From positions 1 through 34,660 of the forward strand of contig JAGHUF010000050.1 of the NCBI GenBank assembly GCA_018064935.1: DNA of 34,660 bases, written 5' to 3'. The notes under the pieces are model-generated. The model saw only the letters and a list, made by a program, of their open reading frames with translations, was not told the origin of the DNA and made no database searches. The first letter of the stretch is position 1. The number at the start of each line of letters is the position of its first letter. Below are positions 34,223 through 34,660 of this stretch, piece after piece. A program made the position numbers and the translations under genes. This DNA comes from Candidatus Merdinaster equi (GTDB taxonomy: Bacteria; Bacillota; Clostridia; Lachnospirales; Lachnospiraceae).

Positions 34223-34483
34223 TCACCACAATTTCTCACTGCATGGACAATGCATATTTTTTAGTGCTGCGCGATATATCGAAAAACATCCACACATGTC
34301 ACAGGTTCCAACATTCAGGTGCTCACATTCGCTGCATATTTGCAGTCTATGCTGATACTCAGCATCACATACCTTGTCTTCTTCAGGTATGAGCAAAACC
34401 TTCTGCTTAACGCTCTCCAATATATTAAGTGGATCAAGCTTCTCTAGCAGACATTTTATACATACTACACCATCTTCATTCAT
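34223..34483 (-). CDS. Small Cys-rich protein, DUF6171-like
   Basis: 86 residues from the ATG at 34483, with AGGAG 4-5 bases upstream. Eight to nine cysteines in pairs (CIKC at 8-11; CSEC at 50-53; CDMCGC at 61-66; CPC at 79-81) point to zinc binding. The pattern of an N-terminal CxxC, an acidic middle, and a C-terminal CGCFSIYRAAL-NMHCPC fits the unnamed DUF6171 family of Clostridia, as far as I recall it. Longer in-frame readings run back through two copies of a 28-base repeat without a ribosome binding site and are not favoured. Function unknown; it could ride with pta, whose ATG is 85 bases on. Confidence 0.7.
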   Translation of the reverse strand: MNEDGVVCIKCLLEKLDPLNILESVKQKVLLIPEEDKVCDAEYQHRLQICSECEHLNVGTCDMCGCFSIYRAALKNMHCPCSEKLW

Positions 34484-34489
34484 ACTACT

Positions 34490-34553
34490 CCTCATTTCTG
34501 AGAGGCTTGCCTCGAAGAGGCGAATCCCCATTTCTGAGAAGCTTGCCTCGAAA
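34490..34553 (-). repeat. 28-base repeat, copies 2 and 3 in tandem (36-base period)
   Basis: Copy 2 (34490-34517) reads CTTCGAGGCAAG, CCT, CTCAGAAATGAGG; copy 3 (34526-34553) reads TTTCGAGGCAAG, CTT, CTCAGAAATGGGG. They start 36 bases apart, match at 25 of 28 positions and resemble copy 1 at 13407-13434. In copy 2 CTCA/TGAG pairs across a GAAA loop, and the end provides the ribosome binding site of the small Cys-rich gene. Confidence 0.7.
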
Positions 34554-34562
34554 AACCCCAAA

Positions 34563-34660
34563 CTACTTAATGATTACCTCCACAACAGAACAAGCCGGAA
34601 CACTTACCACGAGTTTTCCATCTGTAATTTCCGCCTCATGCCTATCAATTGTAACCACCT
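34563..34660 (-). CDS. C-terminal end of an unidentified gene, cut by the window
   Basis: The last 31 codons and a TAG stop are visible (…VVTIDRHEAEITDGK, LVVSVPACSVVEVIIK). The alternating hydrophobic strands ending in a VPACSVVEV-like turn resemble the all-beta C-terminal domain of some glycoside hydrolases such as family 51 arabinofuranosidases, but this is too short to assign. It ends 79 bases before the small Cys-rich gene. Confidence 0.5.
   Translation of the reverse strand, partial: VVTIDRHEAEITDGKLVVSVPACSVVEVIIK

Noticed and set aside
34490-34553. CRISPR array
   Set aside because: Only two units with an 8-base gap and a third copy far away; there are no spacers of normal length and no cas genes.

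Overview
The window is one densely packed block in which every recognisable gene lies on the minus strand. It reads as housekeeping chromosome from a low-GC Gram-positive anaerobe of the class Clostridia, most likely the family Lachnospiraceae (Butyrivibrio, Pseudobutyrivibrio or Roseburia type). That placement is an inference. It rests on the type III glutamine synthetase, the iron-sulfur form of PurF, strong AAGGAGG-type ribosome binding sites, and the gene order pta / yceD / rpmF / plsX / acpP / rnc / smc / ftsY / ylxM / ffh / rpsP / khpA / rimM / trmD / rplS / lepB / rbgA / lepB / rnhB / yraN. No tRNA, rRNA, CRISPR array, transposase or phage gene was seen, and no stretch above 300 bases lacks a gene.

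In transcription order (high to low coordinates), the window opens with the tail of an unidentified gene and a small Cys-rich protein, followed by pta and an acetyltransferase. A consensus promoter then drives yceD-rpmF, which ends in a terminator. A second promoter drives plsX-acpP, with rnc-smc-ftsY-ilvA behind them (lipid synthesis, RNA processing, chromosome organisation, SRP receptor, threonine deaminase). A promoter nested in the ilvA terminator starts ylxM-ffh-rpsP-khpA-rimM-trmD-rplS (SRP, ribosome maturation). Next come two signal peptidases flanking the ribosome GTPase rbgA, then rnhB, a FliK-like / FlhB-tail-like pair and yraN. A histidine phosphatase fused to a YunG-like domain and a YcxB-like membrane protein complete this block.

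The low-coordinate third holds nitrogen and nucleotide genes: purF, an RNA methyltransferase, carA-carB, an ECF transporter S component, the ribosome-rescue factor YlmH/RqcP2, a cation/proton antiporter and glnN (cut by the window edge).

The most interesting signal is in this third. The three glutamine-linked genes purF, carA and glnN each start from a promoter with a 17-base spacer, followed 8 to 12 bases after the -10 box by the same 12-mer, AGCAAAGGCGCT. The 12-mer forms the left side of an intrinsic terminator placed before the gene. It can also fold into a small rival hairpin with the hexaloop AAAGGC. A at loop position 1 and G at position 4 are the hallmark of RNA bound by ANTAR-domain antiterminators. 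The three copies look like a nitrogen-responsive attenuation regulon in which the switch sits at the extreme 5' end of the transcript. A second unexplained signal is a 28-base repeat, in three copies at two loci, that carries the ribosome binding site of the gene behind it.
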